A stretch of 30,200 nucleotides of DNA from VGMD01 sp964552055 (lineage in GTDB: Bacteria > Chlamydiota > Chlamydiia > Chlamydiales > 2-12-FULL-49-11), in the NCBI GenBank assembly GCA_964552055.1, contig CAZKFL010000024.1:1-30200 (forward strand). The letters run 5' to 3'. A program made the position numbers and the translations under genes. Positions 16,676-25,391 of the stretch are shown in pieces; the stretch's first letter is position 1, and every line of letters begins with the position of its first letter. The notes beneath the pieces are model-generated. The model had not been told where the DNA came from. It was given only the letters and a program-made list of their open reading frames with translations, and searched no databases.

Positions 16676-16776
16676 CAGAATTACATCTTCTGAGATGTAT
16701 AAAATTCTGGTCCAGAGCGTATTGCGTTACTTGAACACACCTTAAGTAGGTGGAACAAAAAATTGCAATACGCTCT
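16676..16776. other. Two consecutive stem-loops after the Ppx-like gene
   Basis: Hairpin 1 (16676-16709): CAGAAT...ACATCT pairs with AGATGT...ATTCTG. Hairpin 2: AGAGCGTATTGC (16714-16725) pairs perfectly with GCAATACGCTCT (16765-16776), enclosing a smaller hairpin CACCT-taagt-AGGTG. No long T-run follows on the plus strand. It could be a structured 3' UTR, an unusual terminator, a small RNA or the remnant of a palindromic repeat. Confidence 0.6.
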
Positions 16777-16873
16777 CTCTTAAAATATTAAAGAAATCAA
16801 TCAATATTATATCAAAACCTCAAATTAAATTTTTCTATTGAACAAATATTGTTGCTTTTGGTAACACTTTACC

Positions 16874-17767
16874 ATGCAAAAAATATTATTCAATCTTAAA
16901 GCCTATTATTTTATCCCCGCTTTCTTTCTACTACTGCTCTTACCTCCTTCATGGGGATCTTGTGAGGGCCTGCCTCTTTACTACTGGCAACAGAAAGATT
17001 TTGTCAATTTTGGTGACTATCTTTCTGTAAAAATTGTAGAGCGCATTCTTGGAGATCCTGTCACAATTTATAAAAAATCAGAAAAACCAATGCCAAAATT
17101 TCTTGCTTTGGGGTCTCTTCTATATTTTGCTAAAACAGGAGATCTTCTTTGGGGCACAGGCTCAAATCATAAGCAAACGGAAAAAAAGGACTATTCATTT
17201 ACTGATCTTGATGTACGGGCAGTAAGAGGGCCTTTAACAAGAAACTTTATCCAAGATAACTTTGGAATTGAATGCCCTGAAGTGTATGGTGATCCGGCAC
17301 TACTATTTCCTTATTTATTTCCGGAATTTAAAAAAAGGAAAAAGCCCAAAAGAGATTTTATTTTTATCCCACACATTTATGAAAGACATCTATTTTCTAA
17401 GGAAGAAATACCCTTTGTAGTCCATCCAACAGAACCCTGGGATGACGTTATTAAAAAAATTCTCGACAGCAAATGTGTTTTTTCAAGTTCTCTACATGGA
17501 ATTATTTTAGCAGAGGCATATGGCATTCCGGCAAAGTATGTTCGGCTATCTGAAAAAGAACCGCTTTTTAAATATGAAGATTATTATTCTTCAACTGGCC
17601 GACCAAATTTTACGTTTGCTACGTCTTTAGATGAAGCGTTATCGATGAATTGTGAGCCTCCCATTCAATTTGATCCAGAGCCTTTATATGATTCATTCCC
17701 ATTTGAATTTTGGCCGAATAATGAATTTCAAAGACCCTCATTTATTCTTCAGGAGCTAGATGATTAA
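16874..17767 (+). CDS. Exported polysaccharide-pyruvyl-transferase-like protein
   Basis: 297 residues. N-terminal hydrophobic signal (YYFIPAFFLLLLLPPSWGSC) and then the motifs of the polysaccharide pyruvyl transferase (CsaB/PssM-like) family: N45-F-G-D-Y-L, W-G-T-G at 93-96, R-A-V-R-G-P-L-T-R at 115-123, G-D-P-A-L-L-F-P at 139-146 and S-S-S-L-H-G-I-I-L-A-E-A-Y-G-I-P at 204-219. The family transfers pyruvate from PEP to sugars or, in divergent members, acts as a GT-B-like glycosyltransferase. An export signal is unexpected because PEP is cytosolic. C-Cys after the hydrophobic stretch could be a lipobox-like site. The stop overlaps the next start by 8 bases, so it heads a four-gene operon. Confidence 0.8.
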   Translation: MQKILFNLKAYYFIPAFFLLLLLPPSWGSCEGLPLYYWQQKDFVNFGDYLSVKIVERILGDPVTIYKKSEKPMPKFLALGSLLYFAKTGDLLWGTGSNHKQTEKKDYSFTDLDVRAVRGPLTRNFIQDNFGIECPEVYGDPALLFPYLFPEFKKRKKPKRDFIFIPHIYERHLFSKEEIPFVVHPTEPWDDVIKKILDSKCVFSSSLHGIILAEAYGIPAKYVRLSEKEPLFKYEDYYSSTGRPNFTFATSLDEALSMNCEPPIQFDPEPLYDSFPFEFWPNNEFQRPSFILQELDD

Positions 17768-18773
17768 ACTGCTTTTTCTTGCATGTACATTGCAACTATA
17801 TGCAAATAAACTAGAGAATTTAGATGAGAAAGCTCAAGACTTTATTCTCGAAGAAAAGCAAATTCATATTCCAGGCTATCCCCACGCCTTCAATCCTTCG
17901 ATTGTTCGCTTCGAAAATGGCAGGCTTTTATTAAGTTTTAGAGCGCGCGATCCCCTAACCAAAACACCAAACATCATCGGATTTGTATGGTTAAATGAAG
18001 ATTTTGAACCAGAAGATGAACCCACCTTGCTTACAATTTATGGTGGACGTCATTTAAAAGTGTCCAGAGCTCAAGACCCACGACTAATAAAAATTGGTGA
18101 CTCATTTTATATCGCATATAACAATATTCTTAATGATACAGATTTAGACAAAAGAAGAATGCTTATTTCTAAGCTTCATTACAATGAAGGGAAATTCTAT
18201 ATCTTTAATCCAGAGCCAATACTAAGTTTTTCAGGAGACCCAAAAAACTGGATTGAAAAGAATTGGGCTCCTTTTGATTATAAAGGTGATATACATTTTT
18301 CCTATAGCCTTAATCCACACAGAGTTTTTAAGTTATCTCCTGATAGTACATCCTGTGAAACTCTATCCATTCATCATGCAAACATTGACTGGAAATGGGG
18401 AGAATTACGTGGAGGTACGCCAGCTCTTCTTGATGGAAAGAGCTACCTTGGTTTTTTTCATTCTTTTCTTGATATGAAAAGTGTCCAATCAAAAGGACAA
18501 AAAATTTCCCATTATTTTATGGGAGCCTATCGATTTCAACCTAACTACCCGTTTGCTTTGACTCATATTAGTAGGGAGCCTATCATTGGCACAACATTTT
18601 ATAATCCACCAGAGTATCCAACATGGAAACCGCTAAGAGCAATTTTTCCAGGCGGACTCATCTTTGACGATCAATATATATGGGTTGTGTATGGAAGACA
18701 GGATCATGAATGTTTTGTTGTAAAAATCGACAAAGAACGATTAATGAATAGTTTAGTACCGGTGAACCCATGA
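17760..18773 (+). CDS. Exported GH130-like beta-propeller protein, paralog 1
   Basis: 337 residues. A short signal peptide (IKLLFLACTLQLYA) precedes a five-bladed-propeller type domain like the GH130 mannoside phosphorylases and related glycosyl enzymes. Shared marks: F-N-P-S-I-V-R at 44-50, R-A-Q-D-P-R at 103-108 (place of the acidic catalytic/binding residue in the GH130/GH43 folds), E-K-N-W-A-P-F at 166-172, S-Y-S-L-N-P-H at 181-187, W-G-E-L-R-G-G-T-P at 213-221, F-H-S at 233 and V-V-Y-G-R-Q-D-H-E at 309-317. The ATG has AGGAG just upstream and overlaps the previous gene by 8 bases. The substrate is unknown. The KNW(A/T/V)PF and WGELRGGT motifs also recall beta-mannosyltransferases, so transferase activity is a live alternative. 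Confidence 0.7.
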   Translation: MIKLLFLACTLQLYANKLENLDEKAQDFILEEKQIHIPGYPHAFNPSIVRFENGRLLLSFRARDPLTKTPNIIGFVWLNEDFEPEDEPTLLTIYGGRHLKVSRAQDPRLIKIGDSFYIAYNNILNDTDLDKRRMLISKLHYNEGKFYIFNPEPILSFSGDPKNWIEKNWAPFDYKGDIHFSYSLNPHRVFKLSPDSTSCETLSIHHANIDWKWGELRGGTPALLDGKSYLGFFHSFLDMKSVQSKGQKISHYFMGAYRFQPNYPFALTHISREPIIGTTFYNPPEYPTWKPLRAIFPGGLIFDDQYIWVVYGRQDHECFVVKIDKERLMNSLVPVNP

Positions 18774-19792
18774 AATTTCTGATAGCTTTATGTCTTATAG
18801 TTTTTCTAAATGCTGATATTATTCATCTTGAAGAGTCTTCAGATCCTTTTGTTCTTGAATTAAAGCAAATCCATATTCCAGGACATCCAAATGCGTTTAA
18901 TCCGTCTATAATCAGATGGCAAGGAAAGCTATTACTAAGTTTCAGAAATATCTCAAATCACAAAGACCCCTATAATTCATCTCAAATAGGATTAATTTGG
19001 CTAGATGAAAATTTCAATCCTGAAACTCCACCACAAATTTTAGTAATTTGCGAACATGATTCTATGAAATGCAAAAGAGCTGAAGATGCAAGGTTAATTG
19101 AAGTCGATGGCCATCTTTATATGGTATACTCTAACAATGAAGAGGAAGTAATTGCCAAAAGAAATTTTAGAGTATTTATAGCAGAGTTAAAAGAAGAAAA
19201 TGGCCTTTTCTATCTAGTTAATAAAGACAAATTATCACAGTATGAAGGGGAAAATCAAAATTTACGTGAAAAAAACTGGACCCCTTTTACCTATCAAAAT
19301 AACCTCCTTCTATCCTATAGCTTGAATCCACATCTCGTATTTAAGCCACTAATTGGAACCGAGAAATGTGAAACCATTAGTTCTTCTTATAAAACTCTTC
19401 CTGAATGGAAATGGGGGGAATTGCGCGGTGGAACGCAATCACTACAAATAGAAGATCAATATTTAACACTATTTCACACAGCGATTCGTATGTCTTCAGT
19501 CGAGTCTAGCGGAAAAGAGATGCTCCATTACTTTATGGGGGCTGCTACATATAAAACAAAGCCTCCTTTTGAAATGACAGCTATTTCTCCCACGCCAATT
19601 ATTGGTAAAGGTTTTTTCAGCGGGAAAATATATCCACCTTTGTTTGGATCCTGGAGGGGAATTTTTCCTGGGGGCTTTGTTTTTGATAATAATTATATTT
19701 ATGTTGTTTATGGGAGACAAAATTATGAACTTTGGATCGCTAAATTGGATAAAAAAGGCTTGCTTGATAGCCTTATTCCTACTGAAGAATGA
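18770..19792 (+). CDS. Exported GH130-like beta-propeller protein, paralog 2
   Basis: 340 residues, same layout as its neighbours: signal peptide (KFLIALCLIVFLNA), H-I-P-G-H-P-N-A-F-N-P-S near 35-46, R-A-E-D-A-R at 103-108, E-K-N-W-T-P-F, S-Y-S-L-N-P-H, W-G-E-L-R-G-G-T and a final V-V-Y-G-R-Q-N-Y-E. Its start overlaps the stop of paralog 1 in ATGA, with GGTGA upstream. The last 68 bases are also read in another frame as the start of paralog 3. The R-x-D-P-R of paralog 1 is R-A-E-D-A-R here, so active-site chemistry may differ between copies. Confidence 0.7.
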   Translation: MKFLIALCLIVFLNADIIHLEESSDPFVLELKQIHIPGHPNAFNPSIIRWQGKLLLSFRNISNHKDPYNSSQIGLIWLDENFNPETPPQILVICEHDSMKCKRAEDARLIEVDGHLYMVYSNNEEEVIAKRNFRVFIAELKEENGLFYLVNKDKLSQYEGENQNLREKNWTPFTYQNNLLLSYSLNPHLVFKPLIGTEKCETISSSYKTLPEWKWGELRGGTQSLQIEDQYLTLFHTAIRMSSVESSGKEMLHYFMGAATYKTKPPFEMTAISPTPIIGKGFFSGKIYPPLFGSWRGIFPGGFVFDNNYIYVVYGRQNYELWIAKLDKKGLLDSLIPTEE

Positions 19793-20798
19793 CTTATGCG
19801 GAATCGATCTAGAAAAAAGAGCACAAGATTTTGTTCTAAAAACAAAACAAATTGAAATTCCCGGCCACCCTTTTGCCTTTAATGCTTCAATTGTCCACTG
19901 GAGAGGTCATATTCTTCTTAGCTTTAGAGATTTTCCCACATGTTCAGAAGAACTTTTCTCTGATGTGCAATCTTCTAGCTTTTCGTGTGTAGGACTTGTC
20001 TTTCTGAATGATGATCTCACACTTGACGGCGACCCCCATATACTAGATCTCCCAGGCGCAACATTTGAAAGAGAAATTCTTGCGAGATCAGAAGATGCAA
20101 GACTTATCAATATTGATGAACGCCTCTATATTGTATACAGCGATAATCAGAATAAAGTGATAACTGAAGGAGGCTTTCGAATGCAAGTCGGGGAACTTGA
20201 CTTTGATGGCAAAAGATTCAGCTTGAACAAAATCGAATCACTAACAGATTTTCCTGGACAGTCCCAAAAAAGACGAGAGAAAAACTGGGTTCCATTTGAA
20301 TATAAGGGCAACTTACTCCTATCATATAGCTTACTCCCACATAAAGTATTAAGGCCCCTATTAGACGGATCAGAGTCATGTGATCTTGTTGCAACAACAA
20401 GGTCTAATATTTCCTGGAAATGGGGAGAATTACGCGGAGGGACGCCGGCACTTAAAATAGGATCTGAGTATCTTGCATTTTTTCATTCCTCAATCAATGT
20501 TGCAACAGATCATTCCGATGGAAAAACAATGCCCCACTACTTTATCGGAGCCTACACATTCGAAAAAGAGCCCCCTTTTCAAATTACTAAAATCAGCCCC
20601 GAGCCTATAATAGGAAAAAACTTCTATCATGGACGCAAATACCTGCCCTATTGGCATCCCGTTCGCGTGGTCTTTCCCTGTGGTTACATCTTTTATGAGG
20701 ACCACATACTATTAGCTTATGGCAGACAAGACCACGAAATATGGATTGCTAAACTTGATAAAAAGGCCCTTCTAAAAAGTCTTCTCCCGCTCAATTAA
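19725..20798 (+). CDS. Exported GH130-like beta-propeller protein, paralog 3
   Basis: 357 residues. The frame is open further back, but the ATG at 19725 has a strong GGGAGA site seven bases upstream and gives a proper signal peptide (basic NWIKK then ACLIALFLL), so it is preferred. Propeller motifs: F-A-F-N-A-S-I-V near 50-57, R-S-E-D-A-R at 121-126, E-K-N-W-V-P-F, S-Y-S-L-L-P-H, W-G-E-L-R-G-G-T-P, F-H-S and A-Y-G-R-Q-D-H-E. It overlaps paralog 2 by 68 bases in a different frame. Its 3' end overlaps by 27 bases the convergent GNAT-like gene. Insertions after the first blade (Cys-containing SSSFSCVG) distinguish it from its siblings. Confidence 0.7.
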   Translation: MNFGSLNWIKKACLIALFLLKNDLCGIDLEKRAQDFVLKTKQIEIPGHPFAFNASIVHWRGHILLSFRDFPTCSEELFSDVQSSSFSCVGLVFLNDDLTLDGDPHILDLPGATFEREILARSEDARLINIDERLYIVYSDNQNKVITEGGFRMQVGELDFDGKRFSLNKIESLTDFPGQSQKRREKNWVPFEYKGNLLLSYSLLPHKVLRPLLDGSESCDLVATTRSNISWKWGELRGGTPALKIGSEYLAFFHSSINVATDHSDGKTMPHYFIGAYTFEKEPPFQITKISPEPIIGKNFYHGRKYLPYWHPVRVVFPCGYIFYEDHILLAYGRQDHEIWIAKLDKKALLKSLLPLN

Positions 20799-21539
20799 CA
20801 AGTGCTTTTCAAGTTTACCTGGTAAATCCTCACTGCTAATGCTAAAAACCTTTCTTACGTGTTCGCTATAATTTCTTGGGTCAATTGATTTTGGTGATAA
20901 AAAGCCTACAGCCTCACCAAAAATTTTACGAATTACATGAGTTTTTATAAGTAAATCTTCACCCATCTCTTCAGAGATGGCTTGTTTACTCGAATCAATT
21001 ACCGTGATTATAACCCTTCTAACAAGTTGACCCCCTTGCAAAACACCCTTACTAATATGCTCATTAGCTAATGCTAGAAGCATCCAAATTGTTTTTTCAT
21101 AAGCTTCTCTTTTGGTAAGCCCTATACTCTCTAAGACTTTCTTATCTGCAGTTATGAAATCGCCAATTTGCACTTCCGCAGGCCCTTTACCGTCTAGCGT
21201 TTCGTCTATTGGTGCTGCCTGATATGCTCCAATAGTATCATCTTTTGGAAAATATCCTTGCCCTATAGCCCCTCGTCCTAAAACCAAATCACCTGAAGCA
21301 ATAACATAACCTGTATAATCTAACCGTCGAATATCTCTCTCTACAAGATGAGCAACTTCATCCAGACTCTTTCGAAAGCCACTTTCATATCCTTGGAAAT
21401 TTAGCTCATTTGAAAACAAAGCATGAATTGCTGGAATATCCTCCATCCTCATCCTTCTAAGCGACAATTCGTCATACGCTACAAGAGGAGAATGCTCCCC
21501 ACAACCTAACTTGACTAATTCAATTGCTCCTGATGTCAT
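20772..21539 (-). CDS. GNAT-like acetyltransferase (tentative)
   Basis: About 255 residues from the ATG at 21539, which has GGGGGA at proper distance; the ATG at 21545 is too close to that site. The beginning of the domain, E-L-S-L-R-R-M-R-M-E-D-I-P-A-I-H-A-L-F, is the usual first strand and helix of RimJ/RimL-type GNAT proteins. However, the acetyl-CoA-binding Q/RxxGxG/A motif is not evident, and about 80 C-terminal residues are extra. Function is unknown. It converges on, and overlaps by 27 bases, the third beta-propeller gene. Confidence 0.5.
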   Translation of the reverse strand: MTSGAIELVKLGCGEHSPLVAYDELSLRRMRMEDIPAIHALFSNELNFQGYESGFRKSLDEVAHLVERDIRRLDYTGYVIASGDLVLGRGAIGQGYFPKDDTIGAYQAAPIDETLDGKGPAEVQIGDFITADKKVLESIGLTKREAYEKTIWMLLALANEHISKGVLQGGQLVRRVIITVIDSSKQAISEEMGEDLLIKTHVIRKIFGEAVGFLSPKSIDPRNYSEHVRKVFSISSEDLPGKLEKHLLIEREKTF

Positions 21540-21677
21540 ACCCATTCCCCCGTGCTAAAAATTGTTTGTAAAGATATCTTAAATAAACAAAACAAAAACT
21601 GCAAAGGAATTTTTTACAAGAAAGAACACTTTCTCTCACAACATTGCTCTATATCCTCACTATAGAGTCAGTTGCCC

Positions 21678-24248
21678 TTAATTTACTTTATAGCTAATAT
21701 CACCACCCTGTAAATCAAGTTCGAGATCACATGCGCCGGGAATTTTTCCCGCCAAAATTTCTTTGGAAAGAAGTGTCACAACTGAGTGTTGGATAAGACG
21801 CTTGAGAGGCCTTGCTCCAAATAAAGGGTCATACCCTTCTTTTGCCAGGTGCGCAAGCACATTTTTCTTCCAGGAAAGATGGATGTGTCTCGATGTAAGT
21901 CTTTTTGCTATAAGGCGTAACTGGATCTCGACAATTGATTCCATCACTTCTTCTTTTAGGGGCATAAAGGGGAGGATTTCATCTAGACGATTGAGGAATT
22001 CAGGTCTAAAATGTCTGCGTAAAATAGGGTCGATTGTAGCAATAATATCTTCTTTTGTGGTGTGCTTGCTATTTTGGAGCTCTTCAGAGCCGATGTTTGA
22101 CGTCATAATAAAAAGAGCGTTCTTACAGTTTACTTTTCTCCCTTTACTATCTGTTAGGCGGCCCTCATCAAAGACCTGAAGAAGGATATTAAACACATCG
22201 TGATCGGCTTTTTCAATTTCATCGAGTAACACAACTGTATAGGGCCTTCTTCGAATAGATTCTGTTAACTGTCCACCTTCATCATAGCCCACATATCCAG
22301 GTGGTGAGCCAATCAGTTTGGAAACGGAATGTTTTTCCATATACTCAGACATATCTAACCTGATCATCGCATCTTCTTGATCAAAGAGTTGCTCAGCTAG
22401 AGCCTTTGCAAGCTCTGTCTTACCAACGCCTGTTGGACCCACAAATAAGAAAACGCCAATTGGGCGCATGGGATCATTAAGACCTGCACGGGAAGCTCTG
22501 ATTGCATCAGAAACAGATTTAATTGCGAAGGGCTGACCTACAACGCGCTTTGCAATCTCGTTTTCCAATGTAAGTAGCTTCTCTGCCTCGGAGGCAAGCA
22601 TTCTCTGCACAGGAATTCCGGTCCATTTAGAGACAATCTGAGCAATTAAGTTTTCATCGACTTCTTCTTGTAAGAGCCTACCATCTTTTGAACTGAGCAG
22701 CAGTTGGGCATCTTGGATCTCTTTTTCAAGGGCAGGTATTTTTCCATAACGGAATTCAGCAACTTTATTGTAATCAGAAAATCTTTCGGCTTGTTCTTCT
22801 TGAAAACGCATCTTCTCCAAGGCATCTTTTTTATCCTTTAAAGAAAGAAGGAGTTTTTTCTCATTTTCCCATCTTGCATTTAACTTCCCTAATTCCTCTT
22901 TAATAAGAGCAATTTCCTTCTCACGTTTTTTCATCTCTTCTTCTGAGCTCGGACTTTTTTCTCTTTTAAGCCCCTCTACTTCAACAATCAAAGAAGATAA
23001 CTCACGCTCTTTAATATCAATTGGAAGAGGCCTACTACCTAGCTGCATACGAATCAAACTCGCAGCCTCATCAATTAAATCAATTGCCTTATCTGGAAGA
23101 TTTCTATCCGTAATATACCGAGTCGATAATGTCACCGCAGCATGAATTGCATCCTCAGTAATCTGCACGCCGTGATAAATCTCATATTTTTCACGAAGTC
23201 CACGTAAAATGGCAATTGAGTCCTCTTCCGTTGGTTCTCCGATAAAAATAGGCTGAAACCGCCTCTCGAGTGCAGCATCTTTTTCAATATACTTTTGAAA
23301 TTCATTTAGCGTGGTAGCGCCAATACAGTGAAGCGATCCTCTTGCAAGGGCTGGCTTTAATAAATTTGCCGCGTCCATTGCGCCTTCCGTTGCACCGGCT
23401 CCGACAAGGGTATGAATCTCATCAATAAATAAAATGATGTCACCTTCTGCTTTTTCAACTTCAGACAAAACACCCTTCAAACGCTCTTCAAACTCACCAC
23501 GATACTTAGCACCGGCAATCAGCCCCCCCATATCAAGGACCATCACCTGCTTACCTTTGAGTGCTTCTGGAATATCTTCTTGGATAATTCGCTGCGCTAA
23601 ACCCTCAACAATTGCCGTTTTTCCAACTCCGGGCTCCCCAATAATCATCGGATTATTTTTCGTCCGTCTTAAGAGCACCTGAATCACCCTTCGAATCTCA
23701 TCATCACGACCAATAACAGGATCAAGCTTCCCATCTCTGGCAAGTTTTGTATAGTTTTTGCAATACTTATCTAAAACCTTAACATTTTGCTCTGCAGTTT
23801 GGGAATCCATAGTTTGATCTCCTCTTAATCGTATAATTGTTTGTTCTAGCTGACTCTCAGAAATTTTAGATTTTTCCTTCCACCCCTTAAATGGCTCCCC
23901 ACCTTTTCTCCAAAAAGCAAGAAGCACATGATCGCCACTAATATATGTATCTTTCCACTTTTTACAAATTGATTCAGCCTCATGAAGAATGGAACCAAGG
24001 GAGCCTCCAACTTTTGTTTCACCGGAATTTTCAAAGGTTGGCAGTCGCTTAATAGCAATTTCGACATCTCCCATTAAAGACAAAACATCAAAATTTATCT
24101 CTTTCAAAAGCACACGAAAATATCCATTCTCATCCTTGAGTAGCTCGATTAGAAAATGATTTTCGTCAACCTCAACTTGATTTCCACTCTTTGCATTACG
24201 CAAAGCAAGCTGCAAGGCATTCATCACCGATTCAGAAAAATTTTCCAT
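21678..24248 (-). CDS. clpB: ATP-dependent disaggregase ClpB
   Basis: 856 residues, the usual ClpB length. Order: N-terminal Clp domain (1-145), NBD1 with Walker A G204-E-P-G-V-G-K-T211 and Walker B I-I-L-F-I-D-E, long coiled-coil middle domain (about 405-525), NBD2 with G604-P-T-G-V-G-K-T611 and L-L-D-E-I-E-K, and a C-terminal small domain. ClpB rescues aggregated proteins with the DnaK system in the cytosol. The start has an excellent AAGGTGAT site. The start codon is only about 25 bp from that of the divergent SprT-like gene, so promoter elements of each must lie inside the other's coding sequence. Confidence 0.97.
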   Translation of the reverse strand: MENFSESVMNALQLALRNAKSGNQVEVDENHFLIELLKDENGYFRVLLKEINFDVLSLMGDVEIAIKRLPTFENSGETKVGGSLGSILHEAESICKKWKDTYISGDHVLLAFWRKGGEPFKGWKEKSKISESQLEQTIIRLRGDQTMDSQTAEQNVKVLDKYCKNYTKLARDGKLDPVIGRDDEIRRVIQVLLRRTKNNPMIIGEPGVGKTAIVEGLAQRIIQEDIPEALKGKQVMVLDMGGLIAGAKYRGEFEERLKGVLSEVEKAEGDIILFIDEIHTLVGAGATEGAMDAANLLKPALARGSLHCIGATTLNEFQKYIEKDAALERRFQPIFIGEPTEEDSIAILRGLREKYEIYHGVQITEDAIHAAVTLSTRYITDRNLPDKAIDLIDEAASLIRMQLGSRPLPIDIKERELSSLIVEVEGLKREKSPSSEEEMKKREKEIALIKEELGKLNARWENEKKLLLSLKDKKDALEKMRFQEEQAERFSDYNKVAEFRYGKIPALEKEIQDAQLLLSSKDGRLLQEEVDENLIAQIVSKWTGIPVQRMLASEAEKLLTLENEIAKRVVGQPFAIKSVSDAIRASRAGLNDPMRPIGVFLFVGPTGVGKTELAKALAEQLFDQEDAMIRLDMSEYMEKHSVSKLIGSPPGYVGYDEGGQLTESIRRRPYTVVLLDEIEKADHDVFNILLQVFDEGRLTDSKGRKVNCKNALFIMTSNIGSEELQNSKHTTKEDIIATIDPILRRHFRPEFLNRLDEILPFMPLKEEVMESIVEIQLRLIAKRLTSRHIHLSWKKNVLAHLAKEGYDPLFGARPLKRLIQHSVVTLLSKEILAGKIPGACDLELDLQGGDISYKVN

Positions 24249-24273
24249 ATCACCTTCTTAAAAAATCACACCC

Positions 24274-25374
24274 ATGATACCATTTTTTTCTATGTTTGTG
24301 TATTCCAAAAAAATATTCCAATTTCTTTCAGAAATTCAAGCAGTCATAAAGGAGGTTCTCCAAAAGGAAATTGGACTAAAAGTCCATGGGGAAAGGTTTT
24401 ATGACAGCAAGAGGAGAAACTCCTACCCAATAAAGGTTGTTGTTTATAATCAAAAAAAAACTTTAGGCTATTTTGATCCTTATTTTTATGAGCTCGGATT
24501 TAATGAATGCTTGATGCTTGCAAGTAAGCAAACTCTCTATAACACAATTAAGCACGAACTCGCTCACTATATAACGTATATTACTCATGGCCCAAATGTT
24601 AGTTCACATGGCTCTGAATTTCATACACTTTGCAGCAAAATGCATTGGGGAAAAGAAATTTCAGCAGCAACTGCATGCCTCGAAAATGAAGAGGGGCATC
24701 TTCTTTCTGAAGAGAGCGCAATCTTTAGAAAGGTGCAAAAACTGATGGCACTCTCCTCGAGTAGCAATAAACATGAAGCTGAGAGCGCCCTCATAAAATC
24801 TAGACAGCTTTTATTAAAACATAATATGGATGTTACTTATATTGAAAACAGTAACGAAGAAAAAATGGTCGTAAAGCGCATTCTAAAAAGCAAACGAATC
24901 AATGCCAAGATGAGCGCGATTGGAAATATACTAGGAACCTTCTTTGTCTCTGCTCTATATAACAAATCGACTGAATTTACCTATCTAGAAATTCTCGGAA
25001 CTCCCACTAATGTCGAAATTGCTAGCTATGTTGCAACCATATTGGAAACAGAATTAGAAAAACTTTGGGAGCAAACCAACCTTTCGGGAATCACACAAAA
25101 AAACTCATTTTTCCTAGGTGTTTCACACGGCTACTGCGACAAAATCGGAGCGCTTAAAAAAACTTATTCAATGGAAGACTCCAAGGCGTTAATGATCCTT
25201 GAAAATCAATTACTTGACGCTCAAGATAGGATCTACAATAATATTCGCAAAACAAAAAGCCAAAGCAGGTACTGCGCAGCGTCAGCAGCGGTTGGAGAGA
25301 AGATGGGATCAAACCTAAACATTAGACCTGGTGTACAGAATTCATCAAATGCCTCTGTCAAATTAATTCATTAG
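24274..25374 (+). CDS. SprT-like metallopeptidase fused to DUF2786
   Basis: 366 residues (ATG at 24274; a second in-frame ATG at 24292 is possible, and neither has a good ribosome-binding site). The N-terminal part is SprT-like: H94-E-L-A-H98 is the zinc site and S-H112-G-S-E-F-H supplies the third ligand. Residues about 149-187 (FRKVQKLMALSSSSNKHEAE...LLLKHNMD) are a clear DUF2786 domain, followed by the alpha/beta region usually attached to it. SprT/Spartan proteins cleave DNA-bound proteins in eukaryotes; the bacterial role is unclear. Its stop overlaps a possible GTG start of the transporter gene by one base, so the pair may be co-transcribed. Confidence 0.82.
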   Translation: MIPFFSMFVYSKKIFQFLSEIQAVIKEVLQKEIGLKVHGERFYDSKRRNSYPIKVVVYNQKKTLGYFDPYFYELGFNECLMLASKQTLYNTIKHELAHYITYITHGPNVSSHGSEFHTLCSKMHWGKEISAATACLENEEGHLLSEESAIFRKVQKLMALSSSSNKHEAESALIKSRQLLLKHNMDVTYIENSNEEKMVVKRILKSKRINAKMSAIGNILGTFFVSALYNKSTEFTYLEILGTPTNVEIASYVATILETELEKLWEQTNLSGITQKNSFFLGVSHGYCDKIGALKKTYSMEDSKALMILENQLLDAQDRIYNNIRKTKSQSRYCAASAAVGEKMGSNLNIRPGVQNSSNASVKLIH

Positions 25375-25391
25375 TGAGCTATATTGGGCCT

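Noticed and set aside
19602..19724. 41-codon N-terminal extension of the third beta-propeller protein
   Set aside because: The frame is open, but the extension is unlike the siblings, lacks a ribosome-binding site and would bury the signal peptide; ATG 19725 with GGGAGA fits better.
21763..22179. 138-codon plus-strand frame
   Set aside because: Antisense shadow of clpB, whose protein is certain on the other strand.
24249..24300. CIRCE or sigma-32-type heat-shock site before clpB
   Set aside because: No TTAGCACTC-N9-GAGTGCTAA palindrome and no clear heat-shock promoter hexamers found.
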